Shown here piece by piece: positions 44,498 through 53,577 of a stretch of 64,000 nt of DNA; the stretch's first letter is position 1; every line of letters starts with the position of its first letter. The notes below the pieces were generated by a model that saw nothing but the letters and a program-made list of their open reading frames with translations, searched no databases and had not been told where the DNA came from. A program made the translations under genes and the position numbers. Source of the DNA: Butyrivibrio sp. CB08 (lineage in GTDB: Bacteria; Bacillota; Clostridia; Lachnospirales; Lachnospiraceae). The stretch covers positions 496,001 through 560,000 of the forward strand of contig NZ_RAIR01000001.1 in NCBI RefSeq assembly GCF_003625485.1, written 5' to 3'.

Positions 44498-45826
44498 TTA
44501 CAGTAAACTCTGGAAATCTTTAAAGAAACTCGGGTAGGAGATACCTACGCATTCATCGTCAAGGATCCTTGTGGTTCCATCTGCCACAAGAGACGCTACA
44601 GCAAAGCTCATGGCAAGGCGGTGATCAGCGTGGGAGTTTATATCAGCTCCGTGAAGAGGCTTGCCACCATGAATGATCATTCCGTCATCTGTTGCCTCCA
44701 CATCGCATCCCATTTTGGTAAGGCCTTCAACAACAGTATCAATTCTGTTGGACTCCTTGATCCTTAGCTCCGCAGCATCCTTGATAATGGTATCAAAGCC
44801 GGCGGTAGCTGCAACAACAGCTACAACAGGCAGTTCATCTATCATGGTAGGGATTACTTTGCCACCAATAACAAACTGGTTGTTGTCTGCGCCGTGGAGT
44901 TCTGAGTACTTAACAAGGATATCTGCCTTTGGCTCACTTGTCTCATCAACGTTAAGGAGAGTTATATCAGCTCCCATCTGCTGAAGAACAGCAAGAATTC
45001 CAGACCTTGTATTGTTTATTCCCACATTTCTTATGAGAAGCTCTGAACCTGGAACAATAAGGGCTGCAGCTATGAAATATGCTGCAGATGAGATGTCTCC
45101 AGGAACATTTACTTTCTGACCAATAAGTGGCATTCCAGGATGGAGGATAGCAGCAGCGCTTCCGTCTCTTGCCACTTCATTGTGTATATCAGCGCCAAAG
45201 GCTGAGAGCATGATCTCTGTGTGATTTCTTGAAAGAGCAGGCTCATAGACTACAGTATCTCCCTCAGCATAAAGGCCAGCCAGCATGACGCAGGACTTAA
45301 CCTGGGCTGAAGCCACAGGACTTCTGTAGTTGATACCACGAAGAGTCTTGCCTCCTGTAAAGGAAAGAGGTGCACAGTCATTGCCCATAACTGAAATGAC
45401 TTCTGCTCCCATCTGTGAAAGAGGAGTCATTATGCGCTTCATTGGTCTTTTTTCAATGGAGTTATCTCCGGTTATCATTGAGTTGAAAGGCTGAGCTGCC
45501 AGAATACCTGACATAAGCCTTGTGGTGGTTCCGCTGTTTCCGGTATAGAGAGTAGAATCAGGGGCTTTAAAGTTCCTAAGGCCACGGCCGTGAACGGTAA
45601 TGGTCGGAACACCATTGGTGGGGCGAAGAGAGTGCTCGATCTCAACTCCAAGCTTTCTAAAACAGTCAATGGTTGAGAGGCAGTCTGCGCTCTGAAGAAA
45701 GCCTGTTACTTCTGTGGTGCCTTCAGCTAGAGCACCAAACATGATGCTCCTGTGGGAGATGGATTTATCTCCAGGAACGAATATATCGCCTTTTAAGGGG
45801 CCTTTAGCTTTTTCTAATGCGATCAT
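44498..45826 (-). CDS. aroA: 3-phosphoshikimate 1-carboxyvinyltransferase (EPSP synthase)
   Basis: 442 residues. 'VPGDKSISHRS', 'GNSGTTTRL', 'VASAQVKSCVMLAGLYA', 'PGDISSAAYFIAAAL' and 'LRIKESNRI' mark AroA; the 'GNSGT' rather than GNAGT reading is common in the class II enzymes of Firmicutes. It joins PEP to shikimate-3-phosphate. It follows tyrA by 27 bases with GGAG before the ATG, as one minus-strand operon. Confidence 0.96.
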   Translation of the reverse strand: MIALEKAKGPLKGDIFVPGDKSISHRSIMFGALAEGTTEVTGFLQSADCLSTIDCFRKLGVEIEHSLRPTNGVPTITVHGRGLRNFKAPDSTLYTGNSGTTTRLMSGILAAQPFNSMITGDNSIEKRPMKRIMTPLSQMGAEVISVMGNDCAPLSFTGGKTLRGINYRSPVASAQVKSCVMLAGLYAEGDTVVYEPALSRNHTEIMLSAFGADIHNEVARDGSAAAILHPGMPLIGQKVNVPGDISSAAYFIAAALIVPGSELLIRNVGINNTRSGILAVLQQMGADITLLNVDETSEPKADILVKYSELHGADNNQFVIGGKVIPTMIDELPVVAVVAATAGFDTIIKDAAELRIKESNRIDTVVEGLTKMGCDVEATDDGMIIHGGKPLHGADINSHADHRLAMSFAVASLVADGTTRILDDECVGISYPSFFKDFQSLL

Positions 45827-45853
45827 ATAATCTGTGTCTCCGATTGGTGCGAT

Positions 45854-46951
45854 TTATTTGACGTAGAGGGTATAGCCCTTCTCGGTAAGTAGCTCTTTTG
45901 CCTTGTCCTGACCATCCTGGCTGTGGAACTCGATCCTCAAGGTTCCGCGCTCATACTCTCTGTTGTGCATGATTCCGATGTTCTTGATGTTGATCATGTT
46001 GTCGGACAAAAGAGTCGCAACCCTGGCAAGGTTACCTGGCCTGTCGTCAATCTCAACATGGATAGTGTAAACCTTTTTGATAGGACCAGAAGAGCTGTCT
46101 ATGAAGGACTCTCTGTACTGCCTTGCGCTGTCAAAAAAGTCCATCACCTTGTCTTCATCATGTTCATCTATGGCCAGTTTGATATCAAGAAGGCTGTCTA
46201 TATAGTTTCCAAGAAGCTCAGATATGTTGTAGGAGTTGGTCATGCAGATCTGCTTCCACATGATTGGTGAAGAGGAAGAGATCCTGGTGATGTCCTTAAA
46301 GCCTCCGGCAGCTATTGTCTTCATGAGCTGCTGTTCATCGTCGCTGTTTTTAACCAGATTAACAAGGGAAGCGGAGATGACATGTGGAACGTGGCTTATG
46401 GCAGCTGTGATATAGTCGTGCTGCTCATATGGAACCACCAGAGGAATGGCCTTTATCATCCTTACAAGTTCTGTGTAGGCATCAAGCCTTTCCTGGGATG
46501 AATACTCTGTTTTAGTGATTATGTAGTAGGCATTTTCAAGAATGCCTGGTTTTGAGTTGTTGTATCCGATGCGCTCAGTTCCAGCCATTGGATGTCCGCC
46601 AATAAACTGGGTTTCCAGTCCAAGCTCTTTTACCACCTCGTGGATACTGGACTTGACGCTGCCAATATCAGTGATAGTCGTCCTTGCACTAAGGTGTGGC
46701 AAAAGAGTGCGCAGGTTCTCGTTATTGAGCTCAACAGGGGCGCACAGGAAAATAAAATCACAGTCCTTGAACTCGTCGCCAATCTCGTAAAGAGGCTGGT
46801 CCACGATGCCCTCTTCAAAGGCTTTGTCTACGGTCTGTCTGTGAGGAGTATATGCCATGATCCTGGAATCTTTGTCAGCGATTTTGATCGCCTTGGCGAT
46901 TGAACCGCCAATGAGTCCAAGACCTATAAAGCCATAAGTTAAACTGTCCAT
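45854..46951 (-). CDS. tyrA: Prephenate dehydrogenase with ACT domain
   Basis: 365 residues. NAD-binding 'GLGLIGGSIAKAI', 'GGHPMAGTERIGY' with the substrate His and Arg region, 'HDYITAAISHVPH', and a C-terminal ACT domain ('DRPGNLARVATLL', about 290-360) for tyrosine feedback. It makes 4-hydroxyphenylpyruvate. ATG 46951 has GGAAGG 7 bases upstream; a TTG five codons earlier covers that site and is rejected. First gene of the tyrA-aroA operon. Confidence 0.95.
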   Translation of the reverse strand: MDSLTYGFIGLGLIGGSIAKAIKIADKDSRIMAYTPHRQTVDKAFEEGIVDQPLYEIGDEFKDCDFIFLCAPVELNNENLRTLLPHLSARTTITDIGSVKSSIHEVVKELGLETQFIGGHPMAGTERIGYNNSKPGILENAYYIITKTEYSSQERLDAYTELVRMIKAIPLVVPYEQHDYITAAISHVPHVISASLVNLVKNSDDEQQLMKTIAAGGFKDITRISSSSPIMWKQICMTNSYNISELLGNYIDSLLDIKLAIDEHDEDKVMDFFDSARQYRESFIDSSSGPIKKVYTIHVEIDDRPGNLARVATLLSDNMINIKNIGIMHNREYERGTLRIEFHSQDGQDKAKELLTEKGYTLYVK

Positions 46952-47048
46952 GGGAAATCCTTCCAAATAAGCATTATTAGTAACACTATATCACTTTAAT
47001 GTGCGAAAAACAACCTTCCAGATTTTTGTGCAATTAGCCCTAAAAAGC

Positions 47049-47077
47049 TTGTGTGAGTGCATTGTTTTTAGTAAAAT
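47049..47077 (+). promoter_or_regulatory. Predicted promoter of the EF-G paralogue
   Basis: TTGTGT (47049-47054), 17-base spacer, TAAAAT (47072-47077), about 75 bases upstream of the start codon. Confidence 0.4.
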
Positions 47078-47152
47078 GTTGTTATGAGATTTTTGGGGGA
47101 CCTAGTCAGTCTTATCAAAAATACCCAATAAGTTGCGACTGGAGGACTAGAT

Positions 47153-49243
47153 ATGAACGTTTACACGACTGACAAGATTAGAAACGTAGTACTGCTAGGA
47201 CATGGTGGAGCTGGAAAGACTACCCTTGCCGAAGCAATGGCATACCTCGCAGGCATTACGTCACGTATGGGCAAGGTAGAGGATGGAAACACCTTAAGCG
47301 ACTTTGATAAAGAGGAGCAGAAGAGGCACATTTCTATCAGCACTACCTCAATTCCTCTTGAGTGGGATGGACACAAGATCAACCTGCTTGATACACCAGG
47401 TTTTTTCGATTTTGTTGGTGAAGTAGAAGAGGCGATCAGCGTTGCTGATGGTGCGATCATCGTTGTTTCAGGTAAGGCTGGAATAGAAGTTGGAACAGAG
47501 AGAGCATGGGACCTTTGTGAAAAGTATAAGATTCCTCGTATGTTCTTCGTATCCGATATGGATATCGACGATGTTTCATATAGACAGGTAGTTCAGGATC
47601 TTACTGACAAGTACGGCAAGAAGATGGCTCCATTTAATCTTCCTATCCGTGAGAACGAGAAGTTTGTTGGATATGTAAATGTTATCCAGGAGAAGGGATT
47701 TAGATGGGAAGGAAAAGAGGTAGTTGAGTGCCCTGTTCCTGAGTACAACCAGGCTAACCTTAAGCTCTTTAAGGATACTCTTCTTGAGACAGTTGCTGAG
47801 ACTTCTGAGGAGTTCATGGACAGATACTTCAATGGAGATACTTTCTCAGAGGCTGAGATCAGAGCAGCTGCTCGCAGCAACGTATGTGATGGCTCTATTG
47901 TACCTATCGAGATGGGATCCAGCACACTTTGCCAGGGTATCTACACAGTCCTTGATGATATCGTAAAATACATGCCAAGCCCAGAGAACCGCAAGATGGC
48001 TGGTATCAATACTAATACAAATGAGATTTTCGAAGCTGACTTCGATTTCTCAAAGCCTAAGACAGCATTCGTATTCAAGACCATGATCGATCCATTCATT
48101 GGTAAGTACTCACTTATCAAGGTTCGCTCTGGTGTTATTAAGAGTGATGACCAGATGTTTGTAGCTGGCAAGGATATGGATGTTAAGCTTGGTAAGCTCT
48201 ATGTTCTTCAGGGCAACAAGGCTACAGAAGTTCCTGAGCTCCACGCAGGAGATCTCGGTGCTCTTCAGAAGCTTGATATTGCTACAGGAGATACTCTTTC
48301 AACCAAGGCTACTCCTGTACAGTACGCTAAGATGGATATTTCTCAGCCATACACATATATGAGATATCACGCTCAGAACAAGGGAGATATCGATAAGATC
48401 GCTCAGTCTCTGGCTAAGCTTTGTGCTGAGGACCAGACACTTAAGGTTGTTAACGATGCTGAGAACAGACAGACACTTCTCTATGGTATGGGCGACATGC
48501 ACCTTGAGGTTGTTCAGAGCAAGCTCCAGAATATCTATAAGGTAGCTATCGATCTTACTAAGCCTAAGGTTGCATTCAGAGAGACAATCCGTAAGAACTC
48601 TGATGTTGAGTACAAGTACAAGAAGCAGACTGGTGGACATGGTCAGTATGGACACGTTAAGATGCGCTTCGAGCCTTCAGGAGAGGATACAACACCTTAC
48701 ATCTTCGAGCAGGAGGTTGTAGGTGGAGCAGTTCCTAAGAACTATTTCCCTGCTGTTGAGAAGGGACTTGCAGAGTCAGTTCTTAGAGGCCCTCTTGCTG
48801 CTTACCCTGTAGTAGGCGTTAAGGCTACTCTTTACGACGGATCATATCACCCAGTAGATTCTTCCGAAATGGCATTTAAGGTTGCTGCATCAGGAGCCTT
48901 CAAGGATGGCTTCATGAAGGCATCTCCAGTTCTCCTTGAGCCTATCGTTTCTCTTAAGGTTACAGTGCCTGACAGCTTTACAGGTGATGTAATGGGTGAC
49001 CTCAACAAGAGAAGAGGACGCGTACTTGGAATGAATCCTTCTCTTACAGGCAAGCAGGTTATCGAGGCAGAGGTACCTATGATGGAACTCTTCGGTTACT
49101 GCACACAGCTTCGTTCCATGACTGGAGGAGCTGGTGATTTCGAGTATGAGTTTGCAAGATATGAGCAGGCTCCATCTGATATTCAGGCCAAAGAAGTGGA
49201 AGCAAGAAAAGATAAGGTTGCTGCTGCTAATTCTGAGGAATAA
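47153..49243 (+). CDS. Elongation factor G-like translational GTPase
   Basis: 696 residues with all EF-G domains. G1 'GHGGAGKTT' (16-24), G2 Thr region 'ISISTT', G3 'DTPG', domain II, domain IV with 'GGHGQYGHVK' and domain V 'GRVLGM'. G4, normally NKMD, reads SDMD in 'FVSDMDID', so the base-specificity Asn-Lys pair is lost. It is not next to rpsL/rpsG/tuf, where the housekeeping fusA sits, so this is probably the second EF-G (EF-G2 type) found in many clostridia. Its role (ribosome recycling, stress or regulation) is open. GGAGG lies before the ATG. Confidence 0.88.
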   Translation: MNVYTTDKIRNVVLLGHGGAGKTTLAEAMAYLAGITSRMGKVEDGNTLSDFDKEEQKRHISISTTSIPLEWDGHKINLLDTPGFFDFVGEVEEAISVADGAIIVVSGKAGIEVGTERAWDLCEKYKIPRMFFVSDMDIDDVSYRQVVQDLTDKYGKKMAPFNLPIRENEKFVGYVNVIQEKGFRWEGKEVVECPVPEYNQANLKLFKDTLLETVAETSEEFMDRYFNGDTFSEAEIRAAARSNVCDGSIVPIEMGSSTLCQGIYTVLDDIVKYMPSPENRKMAGINTNTNEIFEADFDFSKPKTAFVFKTMIDPFIGKYSLIKVRSGVIKSDDQMFVAGKDMDVKLGKLYVLQGNKATEVPELHAGDLGALQKLDIATGDTLSTKATPVQYAKMDISQPYTYMRYHAQNKGDIDKIAQSLAKLCAEDQTLKVVNDAENRQTLLYGMGDMHLEVVQSKLQNIYKVAIDLTKPKVAFRETIRKNSDVEYKYKKQTGGHGQYGHVKMRFEPSGEDTTPYIFEQEVVGGAVPKNYFPAVEKGLAESVLRGPLAAYPVVGVKATLYDGSYHPVDSSEMAFKVAASGAFKDGFMKASPVLLEPIVSLKVTVPDSFTGDVMGDLNKRRGRVLGMNPSLTGKQVIEAEVPMMELFGYCTQLRSMTGGAGDFEYEFARYEQAPSDIQAKEVEARKDKVAAANSEE

Positions 49244-49257
49244 ATGTAAACTATGTA

Positions 49258-49290
49258 GAAACTCCTTCGGGTCAAACCGGGGGAGTTTTT
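49258..49290 (+). terminator. Intrinsic terminator
   Basis: AAACTCC pairs with GGAGTTT around an inner CGG/CCG stem, T-run after. Confidence 0.85.
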
Positions 49291-49352
49291 ACGTGCCCAA
49301 ATTTAATAATGATTTTATGAAAAAATAAACGGTTTTGTGATAACATGATTGT

Positions 49353-51296
49353 ATGCTGACAAATACTTTTATTCCTTATAATTACACAGGCGAATATGCC
49401 AGTATTCTGATATGCATAATGGCATTAGTAGCTATTTCCTATTCAAAGCCCAAGATGACCTACGTGTTCAGATTTATTGTGGCTGGTCTTTTTTGGTCAA
49501 TTCTGACTTCGTTTTTCCAGATAGTGATCCTGAAAGTCGCTAATTATCCAGACCAGCTCTATAACAGACACTTGCTTATTTTGCTTATCATTGGCTTTCT
49601 TATTGCATATAATGCAGTACTGTTTCTTATTTTTTCATATGTGAACATGATGTCCATGCACAGGCGCGAACAGAGAAGAGAGTTCTATATGATGTACACT
49701 GTTTTGGCGCTTATGTACACTGTTGGCTCGATCTTTGAGATAGCATCCGGCAGGATTTATATCGTTGAAGTTGGAGGAATAGATGTTACCCACTTTATCA
49801 GGTACTATTCCTTTGCGGGAATGGTATGTGCAGTAATCTGCTTCTATGCATCTGTTACAAACAGAAAGGATATTTCCAGGATCGTATGGAGAACTGTCTG
49901 CATTATAGTTCCACTTGAGATAGTACTTCTTGGAACACAGATATTATTTCTTTCATCCCATGTGGTTTATACAGGGCTTTCCTATTCCCTTGTTTTTGTC
50001 TTTGCTTACCTGTTATTCCATGCCGAGACCTATAATGAGTTATCCGGCTGTCAGGGCATGAATGCACTGGATCAGTATATTGGCAAGATGTGTGGAAAAA
50101 AGAAATTCCATGTCCTTTACGTCTTTTTCATGTTTCCTACCAGTGAGAGCTTTGTGGCTGAGGGAGCAAATATGGTCCAGAAAGGGATACAGGCCTGCAG
50201 AAATGTTGAGGCCATAAGTTCCAACATCAGGATGTTTCAGGTGGCGGAAGACCGCTACGTTGACGTTATCATCAACAGCAGCGACAAAGAAGCCAGAAAC
50301 TACGTGAATCAGATAAGAGGTGTGTTTGACTGGCTCAAGGCTGATGTGAATATTCCATTTAACTATGTGATGATATTTGGAGAAGCGTATAAAGAGCTTG
50401 ATGATCACATTAAGATCAGACAGTTCTACGATTATATCGCCAACAGATTTAACGATCAGAACAGCAGTTATTCATATACAACTACAAGAGAAGATCTTGA
50501 GGAGTTCCAGGAATACTACGAGATCAGCAAGGTATTAAAGGATATCAGAAACGCTGTTGACGAAAATGATGAAAGAATATTGGTTTACGCTCAGCCTATT
50601 TACAGTGTTGAGAAGGATTCCTTCAGAGGAGCGGAAGCTCTTATGAGGCTTAAGATCGGAGATCGCATCATAACTCCGGACAGATTTATCCCCATTGCGG
50701 AGCAGACAGGATGCATCCATATTCTGTCCTGTATCATGGTAAATAAAGTATGTCAGGCCATAGACCATCTTGCTGAGTTCTATGACTTTGACTCCATTTC
50801 AGTAAATATTTCATCAAAAGAGCTGTCTAATCCCAACATGTATCAGGACTTTTTGGACATCATTGAAAGATATGACATTGATGTGACCAAGATCCGTATG
50901 GAGATCACAGAGACAGCCATGTTTGAAAACTACGATATGGCCAACAGGAATATGGAGATCCTGGATAAAGAAGGTATTCATCTCTATCTCGATGACTTTG
51001 GAACAGGCTATTCATCCCTTGAGAGAGTTATCAACTGTCCTGTTAAGACCATCAAGTTTGATAAGACTCTTTTGTATAAGTCACTTGATGACAACCGAAT
51101 GGATGACATCTTAACTTATATGATAGAAGTTTTCAAAAAGAATGGTTTTGTAACTTTGGTAGAAGGAGTAGAGGATGAGTCCCAGAAACAGTTCTCTGTT
51201 GAAAAGGGATTTGAATACCTGCAGGGTTATCATTACGCAAAGCCAGAGCCTATCGAAGAACTAAAAAATTATTTCATAAGAAAGAGCAAATTCTGA
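49353..51296 (+). CDS. Membrane EAL-domain cyclic-di-GMP phosphodiesterase
   Basis: 647 residues. About seven TM helices (roughly 15-225) form a sensor module, a linker region with a weak GGDEF-like fold (about 240-385) carries no active-site motif, and the C-terminal EAL domain (about 395-640) has the full catalytic set: 'EALMR', 'EITETA', 'DDFGTGYSSL', 'KFDKTL', 'VEGVED' and 'QGYHYA'. It should hydrolyse cyclic-di-GMP at the membrane. The membrane part resembles that of the truncated GGDEF protein at 63.2 kb. The start lacks a clear ribosome site. Confidence 0.88.
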   Translation: MLTNTFIPYNYTGEYASILICIMALVAISYSKPKMTYVFRFIVAGLFWSILTSFFQIVILKVANYPDQLYNRHLLILLIIGFLIAYNAVLFLIFSYVNMMSMHRREQRREFYMMYTVLALMYTVGSIFEIASGRIYIVEVGGIDVTHFIRYYSFAGMVCAVICFYASVTNRKDISRIVWRTVCIIVPLEIVLLGTQILFLSSHVVYTGLSYSLVFVFAYLLFHAETYNELSGCQGMNALDQYIGKMCGKKKFHVLYVFFMFPTSESFVAEGANMVQKGIQACRNVEAISSNIRMFQVAEDRYVDVIINSSDKEARNYVNQIRGVFDWLKADVNIPFNYVMIFGEAYKELDDHIKIRQFYDYIANRFNDQNSSYSYTTTREDLEEFQEYYEISKVLKDIRNAVDENDERILVYAQPIYSVEKDSFRGAEALMRLKIGDRIITPDRFIPIAEQTGCIHILSCIMVNKVCQAIDHLAEFYDFDSISVNISSKELSNPNMYQDFLDIIERYDIDVTKIRMEITETAMFENYDMANRNMEILDKEGIHLYLDDFGTGYSSLERVINCPVKTIKFDKTLLYKSLDDNRMDDILTYMIEVFKKNGFVTLVEGVEDESQKQFSVEKGFEYLQGYHYAKPEPIEELKNYFIRKSKF

Positions 51297-51310
51297 CGTT
51301 ATACAATATG

Positions 51311-51345
51311 GCCCTTCTTACATTCCAGGTAAGAAGGGCTTTTTT
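51311..51345 (+). terminator. Intrinsic terminator
   Basis: Perfect 11-bp stem GCCCTTCTTAC/GTAAGAAGGGC, 7-base loop and six T. Confidence 0.94.
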
Positions 51346-51351
51346 GTTGCC

Positions 51352-51380
51352 TTGACACTGGTAGTATGATTGTATACAAT
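51352..51380 (+). promoter_or_regulatory. Promoter with palindromic operator for the citrate/GntR/icd operon
   Basis: TTGACA (51352-51357), 17-base spacer, TACAAT (51375-51380). The -10 lies in a perfect 12-base palindrome ATTGTATACAAT (51369-51380), which has the GT...AC core expected of GntR/FCD regulator sites. It is the likely target of the regulator encoded two genes downstream. Confidence 0.7.
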
Positions 51381-51421
51381 TATACCAAAGTGTTTTTTTA
51401 TGAAAGAAAGAAGGCCCTTAA

Positions 51422-52855
51422 ATGAGTGATCAGACAACTTTCCAAAATCGACCGGTGACAATGAATGAAAAGAATAACCTGCTCAAGATCGAAGAGCATA
51501 TGTATATTCTTGATGACGTTGTCAAACCCAATGTATTTAGGAATATGTTTCCCTACGAGGAGATCCCAAAGATCCCATTCAATGACAGGATCGTTCCTCA
51601 CAACATGCCAAAAGAAATATGGATAACTGACACAACTTTTAGAGACGGACAGCAGTCCAGAGCGCCATACACCACAGAGCAGATCGTAAGGATATACGAT
51701 ATGTTCCATGAGCTTGGCGGTCCAAATGGAATGATCCGTCAGAGCGAATTCTTTTTATACTCTAAGAGTGACAGAGATGCAGTCTACAAATGCATGGAGA
51801 GGGGCTATGAGTTCCCTGAGGTCACCAGCTGGATAAGAGCCAGTGAAGAGGATTTTAAGCTGGTAAAAGAGATCGGAATGAAGGAGACAGGTATTCTGGT
51901 TAGCTGCTCTGACTACCACATCTTCTTAAAGCTTAAAATGACCAGAAGACAGGCCCTTGAGCATTACCTTAGTATTGTAAGGTCCTGCCTCGAAGAGGGC
52001 ATCAGCCCAAGATGTCACCTTGAGGACATTACAAGAGCAGATATTTACGGATTTGTAGTTCCTTTCTGCATCGAGCTTATGAAGCTTAAGGAGGAGTACA
52101 AGATCCCTATCAAGATAAGAGCCTGCGACACAATGGGATATGGCGTCAATTTCTCAGGTGCCGTTATTCCAAGAAGTGTGCAGGGTATCATTTATGCCAT
52201 CAACACCAACGCTTCAGTTCCAAGTGAGCTTATTGAGTGGCACGGACACAATGACTTTTATAAGGCTGTTACCAATTCTACTACTGCCTGGATCTATGGC
52301 TGTGCTTCAGTCAATACTTCACTGTTTGGAATTGGCGAGAGGACCGGTAATACACCTCTCGAGGCTATGGTATTTGAGTATGCCCAGCTTAAGGGCCATC
52401 TCAATGGAATGAATACTCAGGTCATCACAGACCTTGCTGAATACTACGAGAAGGAGATCGGCTTTACCGTTCCTGCAAACACACCATTTGTAGGCAAGAA
52501 CTTCAATGTTACAAGAGCCGGTATCCACGCAGACGGACTTCTTAAGAACGAGGAGATCTACAACATCTTTGATACTGAGAAGTTCCTTAGAAGACCTCCT
52601 GTAAGCGCTGTTTCCAACACGTCAGGCCTTGCAGGAATAGCACACTGGATCAATGTCCACTACGGACTTAGAGATGATCATGCCCTGACCAAGCATTCAG
52701 AGCTTGTAATAAAGCTCAAGGACTGGGTAGATAAAGAGTATGAAAATGGTCGTGTAACAGTAATGACTGACGGGGAGCTCGTTTCCAAGATTGAAGAAGT
52801 AGGAAAAGAGCTTGGCATTGTTGTTAAGGAAGGAGAAGTGGTTACAGAGGGGTAA
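51422..52855 (+). CDS. Re-citrate synthase / homocitrate synthase-like protein
   Basis: 477 residues of the DRE-TIM family. The metal and catalytic motif is 'TDTTFRDGQQS', with 'RCHLEDITRAD', the metal His pair in 'WHGHNDF' and 'GIGERTGNTPLEA'. It lacks the LeuA regulatory domain. The long N-terminal 'PNVFRNMFPYEEIPKI' and 'ELGGPNGMIRQSEFFLY' are, to my recollection, features of the group containing the Clostridium kluyveri Re-face citrate synthase; such genes are usually labelled isopropylmalate or homocitrate synthase. The operon partner icd supports a citrate role. Product assignment remains inference. Confidence 0.8.
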   Translation: MSDQTTFQNRPVTMNEKNNLLKIEEHMYILDDVVKPNVFRNMFPYEEIPKIPFNDRIVPHNMPKEIWITDTTFRDGQQSRAPYTTEQIVRIYDMFHELGGPNGMIRQSEFFLYSKSDRDAVYKCMERGYEFPEVTSWIRASEEDFKLVKEIGMKETGILVSCSDYHIFLKLKMTRRQALEHYLSIVRSCLEEGISPRCHLEDITRADIYGFVVPFCIELMKLKEEYKIPIKIRACDTMGYGVNFSGAVIPRSVQGIIYAINTNASVPSELIEWHGHNDFYKAVTNSTTAWIYGCASVNTSLFGIGERTGNTPLEAMVFEYAQLKGHLNGMNTQVITDLAEYYEKEIGFTVPANTPFVGKNFNVTRAGIHADGLLKNEEIYNIFDTEKFLRRPPVSAVSNTSGLAGIAHWINVHYGLRDDHALTKHSELVIKLKDWVDKEYENGRVTVMTDGELVSKIEEVGKELGIVVKEGEVVTEG

Positions 52856-52867
52856 CTACAAAGCTTT

Positions 52868-53548
52868 ATGGACAATCGCGATTTAAAGCAGGAAGTAACT
52901 GACAAATATTCCTTAAGAGGAAGAGTATTTAACAGGATCAGGGAAGATATCTTAAATGGCAAGTACAAGGACCATGAGGAACTGAAAGAGGTTGCTATTG
53001 GTAATGAACTTGGCGTCAGCAGAACCCCTGTAAGAGAAGCCTTCAGGCAGCTTGAACTGGAAGGTCTTATTCAGATCATTCCAAACAAGGGAGCCTATGT
53101 AACAGGAATTAAGGCTAAGGATATACAGGACATCTACATGATAAGGTCCAAACTTGAGGGACTTTGTGCAAGATGGGCCTGTGACAATATTACTGATGAG
53201 CAGCTTGAGGAAATGGAGGAAGTAATCTATCTTGCAGAGTTTCATGCTGCAAGAGGACACATGGAGCAGATGGCGGAGCTTGATAACAGATTCCACACCA
53301 TTCTTTATGAGTCATGTAATTCCAAGATGCTTGAGCACCTGTTAAAGGACTACCACCAGTATGTATGGCGCGTTCGCCAGCAGACTCTTTCAAGCGGAAG
53401 AGGTGCTGTATCAAACGTAGAGCATAAGTACATCATGGAAGCCATCAGGGAAAAGAATGCAGATAAAGCAGAAGAGCTTGCCAACCAGCACATGGTAAAT
53501 GCCTATGAGAACATGGTAGACAAGGGCCTTCTTGAGATGTACGACTGA
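52868..53548 (+). CDS. GntR/FCD-family transcription regulator
   Basis: 226 residues. Winged helix at about 15-80 ('[15 protein letters not shown]', '[22 protein letters not shown]', 'NKGAYV') and an FCD ligand-binding domain at about 90-215 with metal-ligand His residues ('[11 protein letters not shown]'). Such proteins sense carboxylates. It lies between the citrate-forming enzyme gene and icd, 12 and 29 bases from them, so it probably controls the operon in response to citrate, 2-oxoglutarate or a related acid. Confidence 0.9.
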   Translation: MDNRDLKQEVTDKYSLRGRVFNRIREDILNGKYKDHEELKEVAIGNELGVSRTPVREAFRQLELEGLIQIIPNKGAYVTGIKAKDIQDIYMIRSKLEGLCARWACDNITDEQLEEMEEVIYLAEFHAARGHMEQMAELDNRFHTILYESCNSKMLEHLLKDYHQYVWRVRQQTLSSGRGAVSNVEHKYIMEAIREKNADKAEELANQHMVNAYENMVDKGLLEMYD

Positions 53549-53577
53549 TAAAAATATTTAGCATAAGGAGAAAAGCA

